A stretch of 64,000 nt of DNA from Bacillus sp. (in: firmicutes) (GCA_017656295.1 JACDOC010000007.1:1-64000); one strand, 5' to 3'; positions 51,930 to 60,920 are shown, counted from the first letter of the stretch. The notes: generated by a model from the letters alone, not told the origin. Translations and numbers: made by a program.

Positions 51930-53297
51930 TTGAATTTACCAATTCCTTTTATCAATAAAATGAACCATCTGCTTGGGGAAGAAGGAAAATTATTTTTAGA
52001 AACATACAACGGGCCCAAAACGTCCGGTTTACGAATAAACGAACAGAAAATAACGAAAGAAGAATGGGAACAGCTCAACCCGTTTCAGTTAACCCCAATC
52101 CCGTTTGTACCAAATGGATATTATTACGATGAGTCAAAAGATTATCCAGGAAAGCATCCTTATCATGCCGCAGGCCTATATTATATTCAAGAGCCAAGTG
52201 CGATGTTTGTCGCCCAAAATCTAGGTGTACAACCAGGGGAAAAAGTTCTTGACCTATGTGCCGCACCTGGTGGGAAATCGACACAGCTGGCGACATTTCT
52301 CGGCCCTCAGGGTTTGCTTGTAGCAAACGAAATTCATCCAAAACGGGTAAAAGCTTTATCTGAAAATATTGAACGCTTTGGATTAAATAATACGTTAGTA
52401 ACTAACGAAACCCCTGAACGATTAGCCGCAAACTTCCCTGGCTATTTTGACAAAATTTTAGTTGATGCCCCGTGTTCAGGTGAAGGGATGTTTCGAAAAG
52501 ATCCGGTGGCGATTGAATTTTGGAGTGAAGAACATGTCAATCAATGTGCATTGCAACAAAAACAAATTTTGGCACATGCCATTCAAATGTTAAAACCAGG
52601 TGGAATTTTAGTTTATTCTACTTGTACCTTTTCTCCTGAAGAAAATGAACAAACGATTGATTATGTTTTAAAGGAATATCCAGAAATGAAACTTATAAAC
52701 ATCCAAAAAGAACATGGGATTCAACCGGGACGGCCCGACTGGACTAGCTCGCATAACAAACATCTCAAACTGACAGCTCGCCTATGGCCTCATTATGTCA
52801 AAGGCGAGGGACACTTCGTTGCTAAATTACAAAAAACAGATGGACCGGAATACGAAAGCCAACCATTTCGCTCTCGGTTGAAAAAAGCCCAGTTAAAAGA
52901 GTATGAACAGTTTGTAAAAGAAAACATTCTCCAATTTGAAGCCAATCAATTCTATTTACAAAAACAACATTTATACTCTTTACCTTTTGATTGCCCAGAT
53001 TTTTCAAAAATAAAGGTCATACGTCCAGGATTACACTTAGGCGAGATGAAAAAGAATCGATTTGAGCCAAATCATGCCTTCGCGCTGCACCTTAAACCAG
53101 CGCAAGTACAGCATCAAATCGATTTATCGACAAAATCGGATGAATGGGTCCGATATTTACGTGGGGAGACGTTACCGGGCGAAAAAGATCGAGGATGGAT
53201 ATTGATGACCATTGACGGATATTCCATCGGTTGGGCGAAAGAAGCAAAAGGAACGTTAAAAAACTTTTATCCAAAAGGATTACGCTGGATGTCATAA
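51930..53297 (+). CDS. rsmF: rRNA cytosine-C5-methyltransferase RsmF-like
   Basis: About 455 residues: an RsmB/RsmF-type RNA m5C methyltransferase. SAM motif VLDLCAAPGGKSTQLA; two catalytic cysteines in DAPCSGEGMFRKDP and YSTCTFSPEENE; and a C-terminal RNA-binding region (about 300-455) with RPGLHLGEMKKNRFEPNHA. It should modify a cytosine in 16S rRNA. Translation probably starts at the TTG at 51930, eight bases after AAAGGAG, giving the N terminus MNLPIPFINKM. Confidence 0.92.
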   Translation: MNLPIPFINKMNHLLGEEGKLFLETYNGPKTSGLRINEQKITKEEWEQLNPFQLTPIPFVPNGYYYDESKDYPGKHPYHAAGLYYIQEPSAMFVAQNLGVQPGEKVLDLCAAPGGKSTQLATFLGPQGLLVANEIHPKRVKALSENIERFGLNNTLVTNETPERLAANFPGYFDKILVDAPCSGEGMFRKDPVAIEFWSEEHVNQCALQQKQILAHAIQMLKPGGILVYSTCTFSPEENEQTIDYVLKEYPEMKLINIQKEHGIQPGRPDWTSSHNKHLKLTARLWPHYVKGEGHFVAKLQKTDGPEYESQPFRSRLKKAQLKEYEQFVKENILQFEANQFYLQKQHLYSLPFDCPDFSKIKVIRPGLHLGEMKKNRFEPNHAFALHLKPAQVQHQIDLSTKSDEWVRYLRGETLPGEKDRGWILMTIDGYSIGWAKEAKGTLKNFYPKGLRWMS

Positions 53298-53334
53298 AGA
53301 ACAGGTAGCACAAAATAGGCTACCTGTTCTTTAT
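53296..53334. terminator. Bidirectional terminator between rsmF and ypmS
   Basis: AAAGAACAGGTAGC and GCTACCTGTTCTTT arms overlap both convergent stop regions. Confidence 0.85.
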
Positions 53335-53900
53335 GGTTGGATTTGAAGTAAAAACGAAATATCGTTATTTTTTAAATCGAATGTTTGGGCATAGATTGCT
53401 AAATCGTCTCGAATGTTCAATTCTCTCATGGACACGTAAATTTCCTCTTCTTTTGGATCAATCGATACCCATGTTGGTAGGTGGTAAGATTTTTGAATGA
53501 GTTTCAGAATAAATGAGACAGGTAAGTTTAAATTCCCTACTGAAACAGATTCTTGTTTTAATAGTAAATCACCATTTTCTAATGCCATTGGTTCAAAGGT
53601 CATTTTAAATTGAATTTCTTCCGAAAATACTGGAAGCGATCCATATAACTCGACCTTATCCGTTAAATACACGTCAAATTGTACCGGAGAAGAAATATTT
53701 TCTTTTTCTAAATAATGTTTTATCATCTCATTGACATCTTCTTTTGTGGTTTGTAGTTCGATCGCAATTCCTTCACGCTTTGGCATGTCCGTTACTTGTT
53801 TTTTTTCAACCGGACGAATTATCCAAACGAGAAAAATGGAAATTGCTATCAACTGTAAGACTACATAGACTAAAAAAATCCCTTTCCATTTGTTCTTCAT
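53331..53900 (-). CDS. ypmS: YpmS-family membrane-anchored protein (DUF2140)
   Basis: A 189-residue protein with one N-terminal membrane segment (VYVVLQLIAISIFLVWII) and an extracytoplasmic domain of DUF2140 type, with MKHYLEKENIS-like helix and DVYLTDKVELYGSLPVFSEE. B. subtilis YpmS is its homologue; function unknown. It lies 19 bases after ypmR, probably in one operon, as in B. subtilis. Confidence 0.9.
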   Translation of the reverse strand: MKNKWKGIFLVYVVLQLIAISIFLVWIIRPVEKKQVTDMPKREGIAIELQTTKEDVNEMIKHYLEKENISSPVQFDVYLTDKVELYGSLPVFSEEIQFKMTFEPMALENGDLLLKQESVSVGNLNLPVSFILKLIQKSYHLPTWVSIDPKEEEIYVSMRELNIRDDLAIYAQTFDLKNNDISFLLQIQP

Positions 53901-53919
53901 TGTTACTCCTCTACCTTCA

Positions 53920-54720
53920 TCATTCGATGTTTTCTGTTAGATGAAAGAGGTCTTTCTCTAACACGTAAAATAACCGTTCTGCAATGAATGCATAGCCCTT
54001 TTCATTCGGATGAAAATAATCGTCATATAACAAGTCATCTTCTTTATTATAAAAAACTTCTTCTATCGAAACAAAGGATGTTTGCGGATATTGCATGATT
54101 ACCCTTTTTCCAGTTTCATTCCAATTACGAATGATGGCATCTATTTCTTTAATGTCCGAAAACCATAAGTGAAATGGGTTATATAACCCCACAAGCACAA
54201 TGCCAATGTTTTTATTTTCTTTACGAATGTGTTGAATGATTTCCTGAAGACGCTTTTCATACTCCACTTTTGCTTCTTCAAAATATGATAGTTTTAAGTG
54301 GGTAATATGCTTTTGAAACACTTTCATCACATCATTCCCACCAATGGTAATTATAACGATATCTGCTTCTTTCAACGCGTTTTTCATTGTTTTTTCTTTG
54401 TCCAATTTTTTTAATAGCTGATCCGAACGGAGACCTCTCACACCAAAGCTTTCAAATGTGACCTCTTTCACCGATTTTAAAGATTCTAATTTCTGTTGTA
54501 AATATGGAACGTACCCTCCACGGTTTGTACGATCTCCAACCCCTTTGGTTAAGGAATCTCCTATGGACACAATCGCCACTTCTTTCGGTATAAAGTCTTT
54601 AGGTGGTTTCTCTTTTTCTACAATAGATGTCTCCTTAAAGACATGGGTAGTTGCTCCAGTCCAGGTACACCCATATAATGTAAAAAAAAATGAAATAGTA
54701 ACGAATAACCACTTAGGCAT
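53920..54720 (-). CDS. ypmR: SGNH/GDSL-family lipase-like lipoprotein YpmR
   Basis: A 266-residue lipoprotein with signal MPKWLFVTISFFFTLYGC ending at the lipobox cysteine. SGNH blocks: VSIGDSLTKG (nucleophile Ser), GVRGLRSD, TIGGNDVM and the C-terminal YFHPNEKGY (Asp/His). The activity is probably an esterase or lipase on the outer face of the membrane. The start is the ATG at 54720 behind AAGGGGGG. Operon with ypmS. Confidence 0.93.
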   Translation of the reverse strand: MPKWLFVTISFFFTLYGCTWTGATTHVFKETSIVEKEKPPKDFIPKEVAIVSIGDSLTKGVGDRTNRGGYVPYLQQKLESLKSVKEVTFESFGVRGLRSDQLLKKLDKEKTMKNALKEADIVIITIGGNDVMKVFQKHITHLKLSYFEEAKVEYEKRLQEIIQHIRKENKNIGIVLVGLYNPFHLWFSDIKEIDAIIRNWNETGKRVIMQYPQTSFVSIEEVFYNKEDDLLYDDYFHPNEKGYAFIAERLFYVLEKDLFHLTENIE

Positions 54721-54952
54721 ATTATCCCCCCTTAACACCTTCCGGCCATCGATTCGTCGGATGTAAAAGTTTTTTCTTTAGTTTATGTCACAAAATTGTT
54801 AAAAGTTTGCTTCATTTTACCGAACCGTTGCTGTACCTATTAAAAGTTATTGTATGCAGGTTTATCCAGAGTTATCAAGCGCAAAATAAATGGTTCATTG
54901 AAACCCTTTTATGCTATGATGATGTTAGTATATACGAAAAGGAGTTGTGCTT

Positions 54953-55438
54953 ATGAAAAAATACTTGTCCTACTATCTACTTCTCCTCTTCGGACTATTC
55001 CTAGTGTTATCTGCTTGTTCCTTACAAAGTACCGAGGATTCATCTTCCGTTACCCATACCGAACATGGGGATATTCGTGAAAAAACTTTATCTAAAAATG
55101 AACTTCCTAAGTTTTTACAGGCCGCACATCAAGAAATCCAAACTATCTATCAATTGGCTGCAAATCACGAACATGTGCTTAAATATATCCCTTGCTATTG
55201 CGGATGTGCGCTTTCCGCCAATCATAAAAACAATTATGATTGCTTTATTTATGAACAAAGTGGACATGCTGTTGTTTGGGATGACCATGGAACAAAATGT
55301 AACGTATGTCTAGAGATTGCTAATCAATCAATATATATGTTCCAACAAGGACATTCGGTAAATGAAATTCGCCAAGCCATTGATTCAATATATCAAGAAG
55401 GATATGCTCCCCCAACACCTACTCCATTTCCTAGTTAA
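54953..55438 (+). CDS. PCYCGC-motif lipoprotein
   Basis: A 161-residue lipoprotein: signal with VLSACS lipobox (Cys20), a polar linker, then IPCYCGCALSANHKNNYDCF and GTKCNVCLEIANQS. The PCYCGC cluster and the paired downstream cysteines define a family of Bacillus lipoproteins, some of which are encoded beside Sco/cytochrome assembly genes. Metal (copper) binding is plausible. The ATG at 54953 is eight bases after AAGGAG. It is divergent from ypmR. Confidence 0.88.
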   Translation: MKKYLSYYLLLLFGLFLVLSACSLQSTEDSSSVTHTEHGDIREKTLSKNELPKFLQAAHQEIQTIYQLAANHEHVLKYIPCYCGCALSANHKNNYDCFIYEQSGHAVVWDDHGTKCNVCLEIANQSIYMFQQGHSVNEIRQAIDSIYQEGYAPPTPTPFPS

Positions 55439-55440
55439 CG

Positions 55441-55474
55441 AAAAAAGGTGACCAGAAAAATCTGGTCACCTTTT
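55441..55474. terminator. Bidirectional terminator between the PCYCGC gene and degV
   Basis: AAAGGTGACCAGA and TCTGGTCACCTTTT arms with A/T runs on both sides. Confidence 0.9.
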
Positions 55475-55476
55475 AT

Positions 55477-56319
55477 TTACTCTGCATAAAACATAAATCC
55501 AATCGCCCCTGTTCCCGTATGGGCGCTGATGACTGGGGTCGTATCAACAATTTGAACATTTTCAAATCCGGTATGTTCAACTACTTTTTCCTTTAGTTTC
55601 ATAGCGAGATCGACCGCATCTGCTTGAGCAATACCTACTCCTTTAATCGCTTTTCCAGCCACTTTTTTCAACATTTCGTTTAATAGAAACCTAATGATTT
55701 GCGATTGACTACGAACTTGTGTTACTGGAGAATATTCACCGTCTTCTAAACAAGCAATCGGTTTAATATTTAATAAGGAACCGATCAGGGCACGTCCGCG
55801 ACCAATTCTACCGCCTTTTACTAAGTTTTCCAATGTACTAACAACGACATACAATGACGTATTTTCTTTAATTTCAGTAATTCGTTGAATAATTTCTTCT
55901 TTTGAATAACCTTGTTGTGCCATTTTAGCAGCTTCACATACTTGAAAGCTTAACGCTAACGAAATAAAGAAGGAATCTACGACAGTCACGTTGGCCCTCG
56001 ACAATTGTGCAGCCTGCTCTGCCGTCCGAACGGTTCCGCTTAATTTACCGCTAAGATGAATGGAAATTACTTCATACCCTTCATCTGCCAATTGATCATA
56101 GACTTCTTGAAAGCGACCAATCGATGGTTGGGAACTTTTCGGAAGCTCCGAAGACTGCTTCATTTTTTCGATAAATTCTGTTGGCGTAATTTCTGTTCGA
56201 TCCAAATACGATTGACCATCAATTGTGATGGTAAGTGGTACAACATGGATGTTTAATTTTTCAATTTGTTCATTCGGTAAATCTACTGTCGAATCGGTGA
56301 CAATACGAATATTTGCCAA
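55477..56319 (-). CDS. DegV-family fatty-acid-binding protein
   Basis: About 280 residues of the DegV family, which bind fatty acids and feed them to fatty-acid kinase as FakB subunits. ANIRIVTDSTVDLP, the fatty-acid head-group loop SHLSGKLSGT-like HLSGKLSGTVRTA, and VKGGRIGRGRALIGSLLNIKP are seen. The TTG at 56319 (eight bases after AGGAAG) is the likely start, giving MANIRIVTDST. FakA is not in the window. Single gene. Confidence 0.92.
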   Translation of the reverse strand: MANIRIVTDSTVDLPNEQIEKLNIHVVPLTITIDGQSYLDRTEITPTEFIEKMKQSSELPKSSQPSIGRFQEVYDQLADEGYEVISIHLSGKLSGTVRTAEQAAQLSRANVTVVDSFFISLALSFQVCEAAKMAQQGYSKEEIIQRITEIKENTSLYVVVSTLENLVKGGRIGRGRALIGSLLNIKPIACLEDGEYSPVTQVRSQSQIIRFLLNEMLKKVAGKAIKGVGIAQADAVDLAMKLKEKVVEHTGFENVQIVDTTPVISAHTGTGAIGFMFYAE

Positions 56320-56390
56320 AAATTTCACTTCCTATCTATCTACTCTCAATTATTATATCTTTTATGCCATCATATTCAAAAAAAACAACA

Positions 56391-56416
56391 AAAAGCACGT
56401 CTAAACGGCGTGCTTA
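56391..56416 (-). terminator. Terminator of the DUF2535-like gene
   Basis: AAGCACG and CGTGCTT arms followed by TTTGTTG on the minus strand; overlaps the stop codon. Confidence 0.8.
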
Positions 56417-56665
56417 TGCATTATTTTTTAATACGTTCACTTGATAAATTTGTTCATATTCCGTCCATTTTAACACTTTCTTTAAGTACTCACGGAACGA
56501 GTACACTTTTTTTGGACTGGACTGGTGGTGAATTTGTGATAAAAACAACTGTAATCGTGCATTTACTTTAAAAAATAACGGATTATCTTCCTCCAATACT
56601 GGGATATCCAAGATTTTTACCTTCTGTCCAACATTCGTTCTGAACTCAAGGTTTTTTAATAACAA
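56414..56665 (-). CDS. DUF2535-like protein
   Basis: About 83 residues if translation begins at the TTG at 56665, seven bases after AGAGGA. The sequence then reads MLLKNLEFRTNVGQKVKILD, with IPVLEEDNPLFFKVNARLQL and YSFREYLKKVLKW later, a pattern I associate with DUF2535. A TATAAT box at 56699-56704 lies between this start and the upstream ATG at 56749, so the longer frame cannot be wholly transcribed from it. Function unknown; it may be a small cytosolic protein. Confidence 0.7.
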   Translation of the reverse strand: MLLKNLEFRTNVGQKVKILDIPVLEEDNPLFFKVNARLQLFLSQIHHQSSPKKVYSFREYLKKVLKWTEYEQIYQVNVLKNNA

Positions 56666-56698
56666 AATATCAATCCTCTTTTTCACCCGTTTGATTTT

Positions 56699-56727
56699 AT
56701 TATAACCTAAAACATTTGCAAATGTTG
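56699..56727 (-). promoter_or_regulatory. Promoter with 16-bp palindromic operator candidate
   Basis: A TATAAT -10 box (56699-56704, minus strand) is preceded by the perfect palindrome AACATTTGCAAATGTT (56711-56726), which covers the spacer and the edge of the -35 region. The symmetry suggests a dimeric repressor site. Confidence 0.6.
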
Positions 56728-56749
56728 TCGTAAAATGCGAAAAAATCAA

Positions 56750-57430
56750 TTAAATTTTGACAGATTCATCCCTTTCTATACACAAGGGAACATCGTTTTT
56801 TGGAGAATTGACAATCGGTCGCACCGGATATTTTATCAGCATATCGTTTGCAAGTGGTTGTAGAAAATCAGTGGTGTCATGGAACGTATATGATTCCACG
56901 TCAAGCCACCGCTTTCTTTCCTCTTCTGTTATTAAAATGACGGGCATCCGGTGATGAACCGATTTCATAAACTCGTTCGCTTCCGTTGTAAGAATGGTAC
57001 ACGTCACCTTTTCATCCCTACCCTCGACATGTCGGTCCCAAAGGGCTGCAAAAGCAAATGGACGGCTATCTTTCCGCATGATTCGAAACGGTACCTTTAC
57101 TCCGTTCACAAGCCCCCACTCGTAAAAGCTATCTGCGAGCAACAACGCTCGTCGTCGATGAATCAACGATTTGAAACTCGTCTTCTCTTGCAGCGTTTCT
57201 GCTCGAGCATTAATTAATGGCTTCCAAGCTTTTCTGTCTTTTACCCATGATGGAATGAGCCCCCACTGGAAATAACCTGCCTTTCGGACGCCGCTGCGCT
57301 CAACGACTCCTAACACTGGTTGAGTGGGTGCAATATTATAGCGAAGGTCAAATTCCTCGGGAAAATGGTCAATGAGAAACTCCTCTATTAATTGTTTTGG
57401 TTCGACGATTAACGTATAGCGTCCACACAT
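56750..57430 (-). CDS. SRAP-family abasic-site peptidase (YedK/HMCES-like)
   Basis: A 226-residue SRAP protein. It begins MCGRYTLI with the catalytic Cys2, then NIAPTQPVLGV, LINARAET, DSFYEWG (catalytic glutamate), and VHHRMPVIL with the histidine. Such proteins crosslink to abasic sites in single-stranded DNA to shield them. B. subtilis homologues include YoqW and YoaM. No LexA box was recognised. Single gene, followed by the DUF2535-like gene with its own promoter. Confidence 0.95.
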   Translation of the reverse strand: MCGRYTLIVEPKQLIEEFLIDHFPEEFDLRYNIAPTQPVLGVVERSGVRKAGYFQWGLIPSWVKDRKAWKPLINARAETLQEKTSFKSLIHRRRALLLADSFYEWGLVNGVKVPFRIMRKDSRPFAFAALWDRHVEGRDEKVTCTILTTEANEFMKSVHHRMPVILITEEERKRWLDVESYTFHDTTDFLQPLANDMLIKYPVRPIVNSPKNDVPLCIERDESVKI

Positions 57431-57501
57431 AACTCTTCTTCCTTTTTTATTTTTTTATTCCCACTTTTTTATTAATTAAACCATCTGTCATTTATTTTTT
57501 A

Positions 57502-57772
57502 GGCTATGTTATATGTCATTTTTGATTTTTAGCAAGTTGTTTAAATGAAGCGAAAGTCGGCGACTCCAGCGGGAACAGCCGTGCCAGGCAAGACCCATAC
57601 TTGAGCGTAGCGAGGGAAGCGGCTTGCGGCTTGCCCGCGGAAAGCGTCCGCCACAAGCGTAATGTATAAATACCAACAGTATCATTTAACAGACATTCAT
57701 GCCAATTGCCCTTAGCACATCGATGAATGAAATAACAGTAAAAGTTATCCACAGTTATTTTAGGGTAGAGCC
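57502..57772 (+). mobile_element. MITE-like element, copy 3 (long form)
   Basis: A 271-bp element. It starts GGCTATGTTATATGTCATT and ends TTTTAGGGTAGAGCC; the ends are imperfect inverted repeats (GGCT...). Flanks ATTTTTTA (57494-57501) and ATTTTTTT (57773-57780) match at 7 of 8 bases, consistent with an 8-bp target duplication. The right third, absent from short copies, carries TTATCCACAG. It sits just downstream of dfrA. Confidence 0.92.
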
Positions 57773-57773
57773 A

Positions 57774-57811
57774 TTTTTTTAAAAAACTTGCCGCAAACAA
57801 GCGACAAGTTT
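57774..57811 (-). terminator. Terminator of thyA-dfrA
   Basis: ACTTGTCGC and GCGGCAAGT arms on the minus strand, followed by TTTTTT; the MITE at 57502 lies immediately beyond. Confidence 0.8.
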
Positions 57812-58299
57812 TACTTAAACCGTTCGTATATTTCAAATTCATAATCATACGGATTTTCTTCATTTTTGGGCCCTTTTTCTCTTTTAACTAATCGAAAGTC
57901 TGACCAATCAATGTCTGGAAAATACGTGTCTCCTTCAAACGAATAATGAATTCGTGTCACGTATAAGCGATCGGCAAAAGGAAGAAGCAATTGAAAAATT
58001 TGTGCGCCCCCTGTAATAAACACTTCGTCATTTTTCTCGTCGATATAATCTAATAATTGCTCTAACGAATGGAGTATCGTACATCCTTCGGCTTTGTATC
58101 TATCATCACGAGTTAAAATGATATTTTCTCGGCCAGGTAACGGTTTGCCTATCGACTCGAAGGTACTGCGTCCCATCACAATTGGATGCCCCATGGTGAC
58201 TCGTTTAAAATACTTTAAATCTTCGGGAAGATGCCATGGAAGCTGATTATTTTTTCCTATTAACCGGTTTTCGTCCATCGCCCAAATAAACGAAATCAT
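57811..58299 (-). CDS. dfrA: Dihydrofolate reductase
   Basis: A 162-residue chromosomal-type dihydrofolate reductase. [33 protein letters not shown] contains the folate-site residues, followed by [11 protein letters not shown] and [11 protein letters not shown] for NADPH. It regenerates tetrahydrofolate consumed by ThyA. The start overlaps the thyA stop by four bases, so translation is coupled. Length is normal. Confidence 0.97.
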   Translation of the reverse strand: MISFIWAMDENRLIGKNNQLPWHLPEDLKYFKRVTMGHPIVMGRSTFESIGKPLPGRENIILTRDDRYKAEGCTILHSLEQLLDYIDEKNDEVFITGGAQIFQLLLPFADRLYVTRIHYSFEGDTYFPDIDWSDFRLVKREKGPKNEENPYDYEFEIYERFK

Positions 58300-59090
58300 A
58301 CGCTCACTTCCCCTTTAATATGAGGATGTGGATCATAATCGACTAATTGGAAGTCATCATATGTAAATGAAAAAATATCTTTGACGTTTGGATTAATTTT
58401 CATTTTTGGTAACGGTCGTGGTTCTCGTGTTAATTGTAATTTCACTTGATCTAAATGATTAGAGTAAATATGCACGTCCCCAAACGTATGAATAAATTCT
58501 CCCGGTTCGAGGTCGCAAACTTGAGCGATCATCATCGTTAACAATGAATAGGAGGCGATATTAAACGGTACACCTAAAAACACGTCCGCCGACCGTTGAT
58601 ACAATTGACACGACAACTTTCCATCAGCTACGTAAAATTGGAATAACGCGTGGCATGGCGGCAGGGCCATTTCATCTATTTCTCCAACATTCCAAGCACT
58701 TACGATTAATCTGCGAGAGTCTGGATTCTTTTTAATTTGTTCAACCACATTTGCGATTTGGTCAATCGTTCTTCCGTCCCGCGTGCGCCATGAGCGCCAT
58801 TGAAAACCATATATTGGCCCTAAGTTACCGTTTTCATCTGCCCATTCATTCCATATACGGACACCGTTTTCCTGCAAATATTTAACGTTCGTATCTCCTT
58901 TTAAAAACCAAAGCAGCTCGTGAATAATCGATTTTAAGTGTAATTTTTTTGTTGTTAATAACGGAAAGCCTTCCTGTAAATTAAAGCGCATTTGATAACC
59001 GAATGTACTGATTGTTCCTGTACCTGTTCGGTCATTCTTTTGAACACCATGTTCTAATACGTGCTTCATTAAGTCTAAATATTGTCTCAT
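58296..59090 (-). CDS. thyA: Thymidylate synthase
   Basis: A 264-residue ThyA-type synthase, standard length with the start at the ATG at 59090, eight bases after [15 protein letters not shown], the catalytic cysteine in [27 protein letters not shown] and HIYSNHL are invariant family motifs. It methylates dUMP using methylene-tetrahydrofolate. Corresponds to ThyB of B. subtilis by operon context with dfrA. Confidence 0.97.
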   Translation of the reverse strand: MRQYLDLMKHVLEHGVQKNDRTGTGTISTFGYQMRFNLQEGFPLLTTKKLHLKSIIHELLWFLKGDTNVKYLQENGVRIWNEWADENGNLGPIYGFQWRSWRTRDGRTIDQIANVVEQIKKNPDSRRLIVSAWNVGEIDEMALPPCHALFQFYVADGKLSCQLYQRSADVFLGVPFNIASYSLLTMMIAQVCDLEPGEFIHTFGDVHIYSNHLDQVKLQLTREPRPLPKMKINPNVKDIFSFTYDDFQLVDYDPHPHIKGEVSV

Positions 59091-59102
59091 CCGCTTCACC
59101 CT

Positions 59103-59801
59103 TTACAAATTTTCAAGCTTCTTAAAAAAAGAAAACGTCTTTGGCGCTTTCTCCTTTAAAACGGCTTTCGTTTCTTCATTATAATAAAACATGGCAAACG
59201 TTTCTGCAAAGTATTCTTCCGGAAAGTTAATAAAATACGGCTGTTTTGGAAAAATCCGTCGTACTTCTTCTTTCCAAATGGATAAAAATTCGCCTTGAAT
59301 GGATATATCATTGTACACATAACGTTGAATGGAATGGGCTAATTCATGTAGTTCTAAATTTACGGAACCATGCCCCATCCCTTGATCACTATGTCCGATT
59401 TTTACTAAGACAATTTTACTACCTCCGATTCCTGGTACATCGTCCCAAGTTAGTGCTGTATGCTCGTACCCACGTGGTTGTACATTCACTAAATGGGAAG
59501 CGCTTTTTTGTTCAGTCAACGTTCCAACAAACAATTTTAATTTAATCTGTTCATGATTAATTCGTTCCAGTAATTGAGGCGGCAAACGGTCTAATCGGTT
59601 AACAATGGACTCCACCGCTTTTTCATTATATGTTTCATTCGGTAAAATCACTAATTGGGAAATCAATTCTGAAGATTGGAGAGGTAGTTGCTCATATAAG
59701 GAAGTTTGGGAATAGGCGATTCCATCGACGGCCGTTGGAGGCTCATACGTACCGAAAAGGAGAAATAATAACAAGAACCAAACTTTTCCTTTTTTTAACA
59801 T
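59103..59801 (-). CDS. Secreted lethal-factor-like metallopeptidase (ATLF domain)
   Basis: A 232-residue protein with a signal peptide (MLKKGKVWFLLLFLLFGTYE). The C-terminal region has the zinc motif HELAHSIQRYV (HExxH) and a downstream EEYFAETFAMFYY holding the third ligand, the pattern of anthrax lethal-factor-like peptidases found in many harmless bacilli. The substrate is unknown. The gene ends 12 bases before thyA and is probably the first gene of a thyA-dfrA transcript, an odd partner for nucleotide enzymes. Confidence 0.85.
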   Translation of the reverse strand: MLKKGKVWFLLLFLLFGTYEPPTAVDGIAYSQTSLYEQLPLQSSELISQLVILPNETYNEKAVESIVNRLDRLPPQLLERINHEQIKLKLFVGTLTEQKSASHLVNVQPRGYEHTALTWDDVPGIGGSKIVLVKIGHSDQGMGHGSVNLELHELAHSIQRYVYNDISIQGEFLSIWKEEVRRIFPKQPYFINFPEEYFAETFAMFYYNEETKAVLKEKAPKTFSFFKKLENL

Positions 59802-60125
59802 TGCCTTTCTACTTCCTTTCTACGTTGCTAGTTTCCTAGATTCATTATATCAAGATTTAATCATCGAATCTTCTTAAAATACTGGAAACTCTTCGCGCTG
59901 TATTCATGGAATAAGTCAGTAGAGAAGGCGAATTAGGTCATAAGAAAAGAAATTTGTCTAAAAAAAGAGAGGTATATCGACAAAATTTGTCGAAATTTAG
60001 AGGAAAACTGTTCGCTTAACCTTCTAAATTGTCCGAAAATTCTAGGAAACTGTCTGTATAAGTGGAAAAAGTGCCCTTTATTATGTACCCTTGAACAGAA
60101 TAACAGTCCTTCATTAACCATTTAG
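59802..60125. other. Non-coding gap between terC and the metallopeptidase gene
   Basis: Apart from scattered AT-rich runs and a few imperfect hairpins (for example GACAAAATTTGTC near 59980), nothing is recognised. A short minus-strand frame at 59933-60121 has no ribosome site. Confidence 0.5.
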
Positions 60126-60160
60126 TAAAAAAATCCGACCTTATAAAGAAAGGTCGGATC
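60126..60160 (-). terminator. Terminator overlapping the terC stop codon
   Basis: ATCCGACCTT and AAGGTCGGAT arms followed by T7 on the minus strand. Confidence 0.9.
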
Positions 60161-60920
60161 GTTTTTGTTCTTTTCGCTTCGTTGTCCAATAATGGCGGAT
60201 AAATGTAACGACAAACATTCCCACAACAATAATAAAAAACGTCGTATGGTCGATATGAATATGGAAAACAGAAAGGAGCATTTTAATAGAAATAAAGAAA
60301 ATGAGGATATAGGCTGTTGTTTCTAGTTCTGGAATGCGATCGATCAATTTTAAAAACAATCCGGCTACGCCCCGCATCATAAGGACACCTAAGATTCCAC
60401 CTAACAGGAGAACCCAAACTTTATCGCTAATTCCAAAGGCTGCTAAAACACTATCGACTGAAAAGGCAATGTCCATTAACTCAACCGCTACGACCGTACC
60501 CCAAAACGTACCGAACAGCCGAACAAGAATCCCTTTTTGATTTATTCCTTCAAATTCTTCTTCCTGTTTCTCTGTTCGCTTGTCTTTAAAATATTTAATC
60601 GATAACCATGCTAAATAACCCGCACCAAGAATTTTGACCCACCAAATTTTAATTAAAAATAAACCTAGACCGATAGCAATAAAACGAAACGTATAAGCAC
60701 CTAATAATCCGTAAAACAACGCCTTTCTCCGCTGTTGTTCCGGTAAATGCTTAACCATCACCGCTAAAACAAGCGCATTATCAGCAGACAGCAGTCCTTC
60801 TAATATAACTAATGTCCCAATTAATCCCCAGCTCACAGGGTCAGACAAAACTTGAATCCACATATCCCAATCAAAAAACTGGGCATACGTTTCAATCATC
60901 CCTTGCCAAATTGTTGACAT
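60141..60920 (-). CDS. TerC-family membrane protein
   Basis: A 259-residue TerC-family protein with seven or eight membrane segments. The intramembrane acidic motifs LVILEGLLSADNALVLA and MDIAFSVDSVLAAFGIS are conserved; both carry the aspartates used for metal binding. B. subtilis relatives YceF and YkoY help manganese leave the cell or load exoenzymes. No yybP-ykoY manganese riboswitch was found in the 90 bases upstream. Confidence 0.93.
   Translation of the reverse strand: MSTIWQGMIETYAQFFDWDMWIQVLSDPVSWGLIGTLVILEGLLSADNALVLAVMVKHLPEQQRRKALFYGLLGAYTFRFIAIGLGLFLIKIWWVKILGAGYLAWLSIKYFKDKRTEKQEEEFEGINQKGILVRLFGTFWGTVVAVELMDIAFSVDSVLAAFGISDKVWVLLLGGILGVLMMRGVAGLFLKLIDRIPELETTAYILIFFISIKMLLSVFHIHIDHTTFFIIVVGMFVVTFIRHYWTTKRKEQKRSDLSL

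Noticed and set aside
57516..57863. Open frame across MITE copy 3 and the end of dfrA (and its equivalent at 11634-11858)
   Set aside because: It lies within a repeat and a terminator, lacks an RBS and has no protein-like composition.
59933..60121. 62-codon minus ORF in the gap near terC
   Set aside because: No ribosome site, no conserved features and an unnatural composition.
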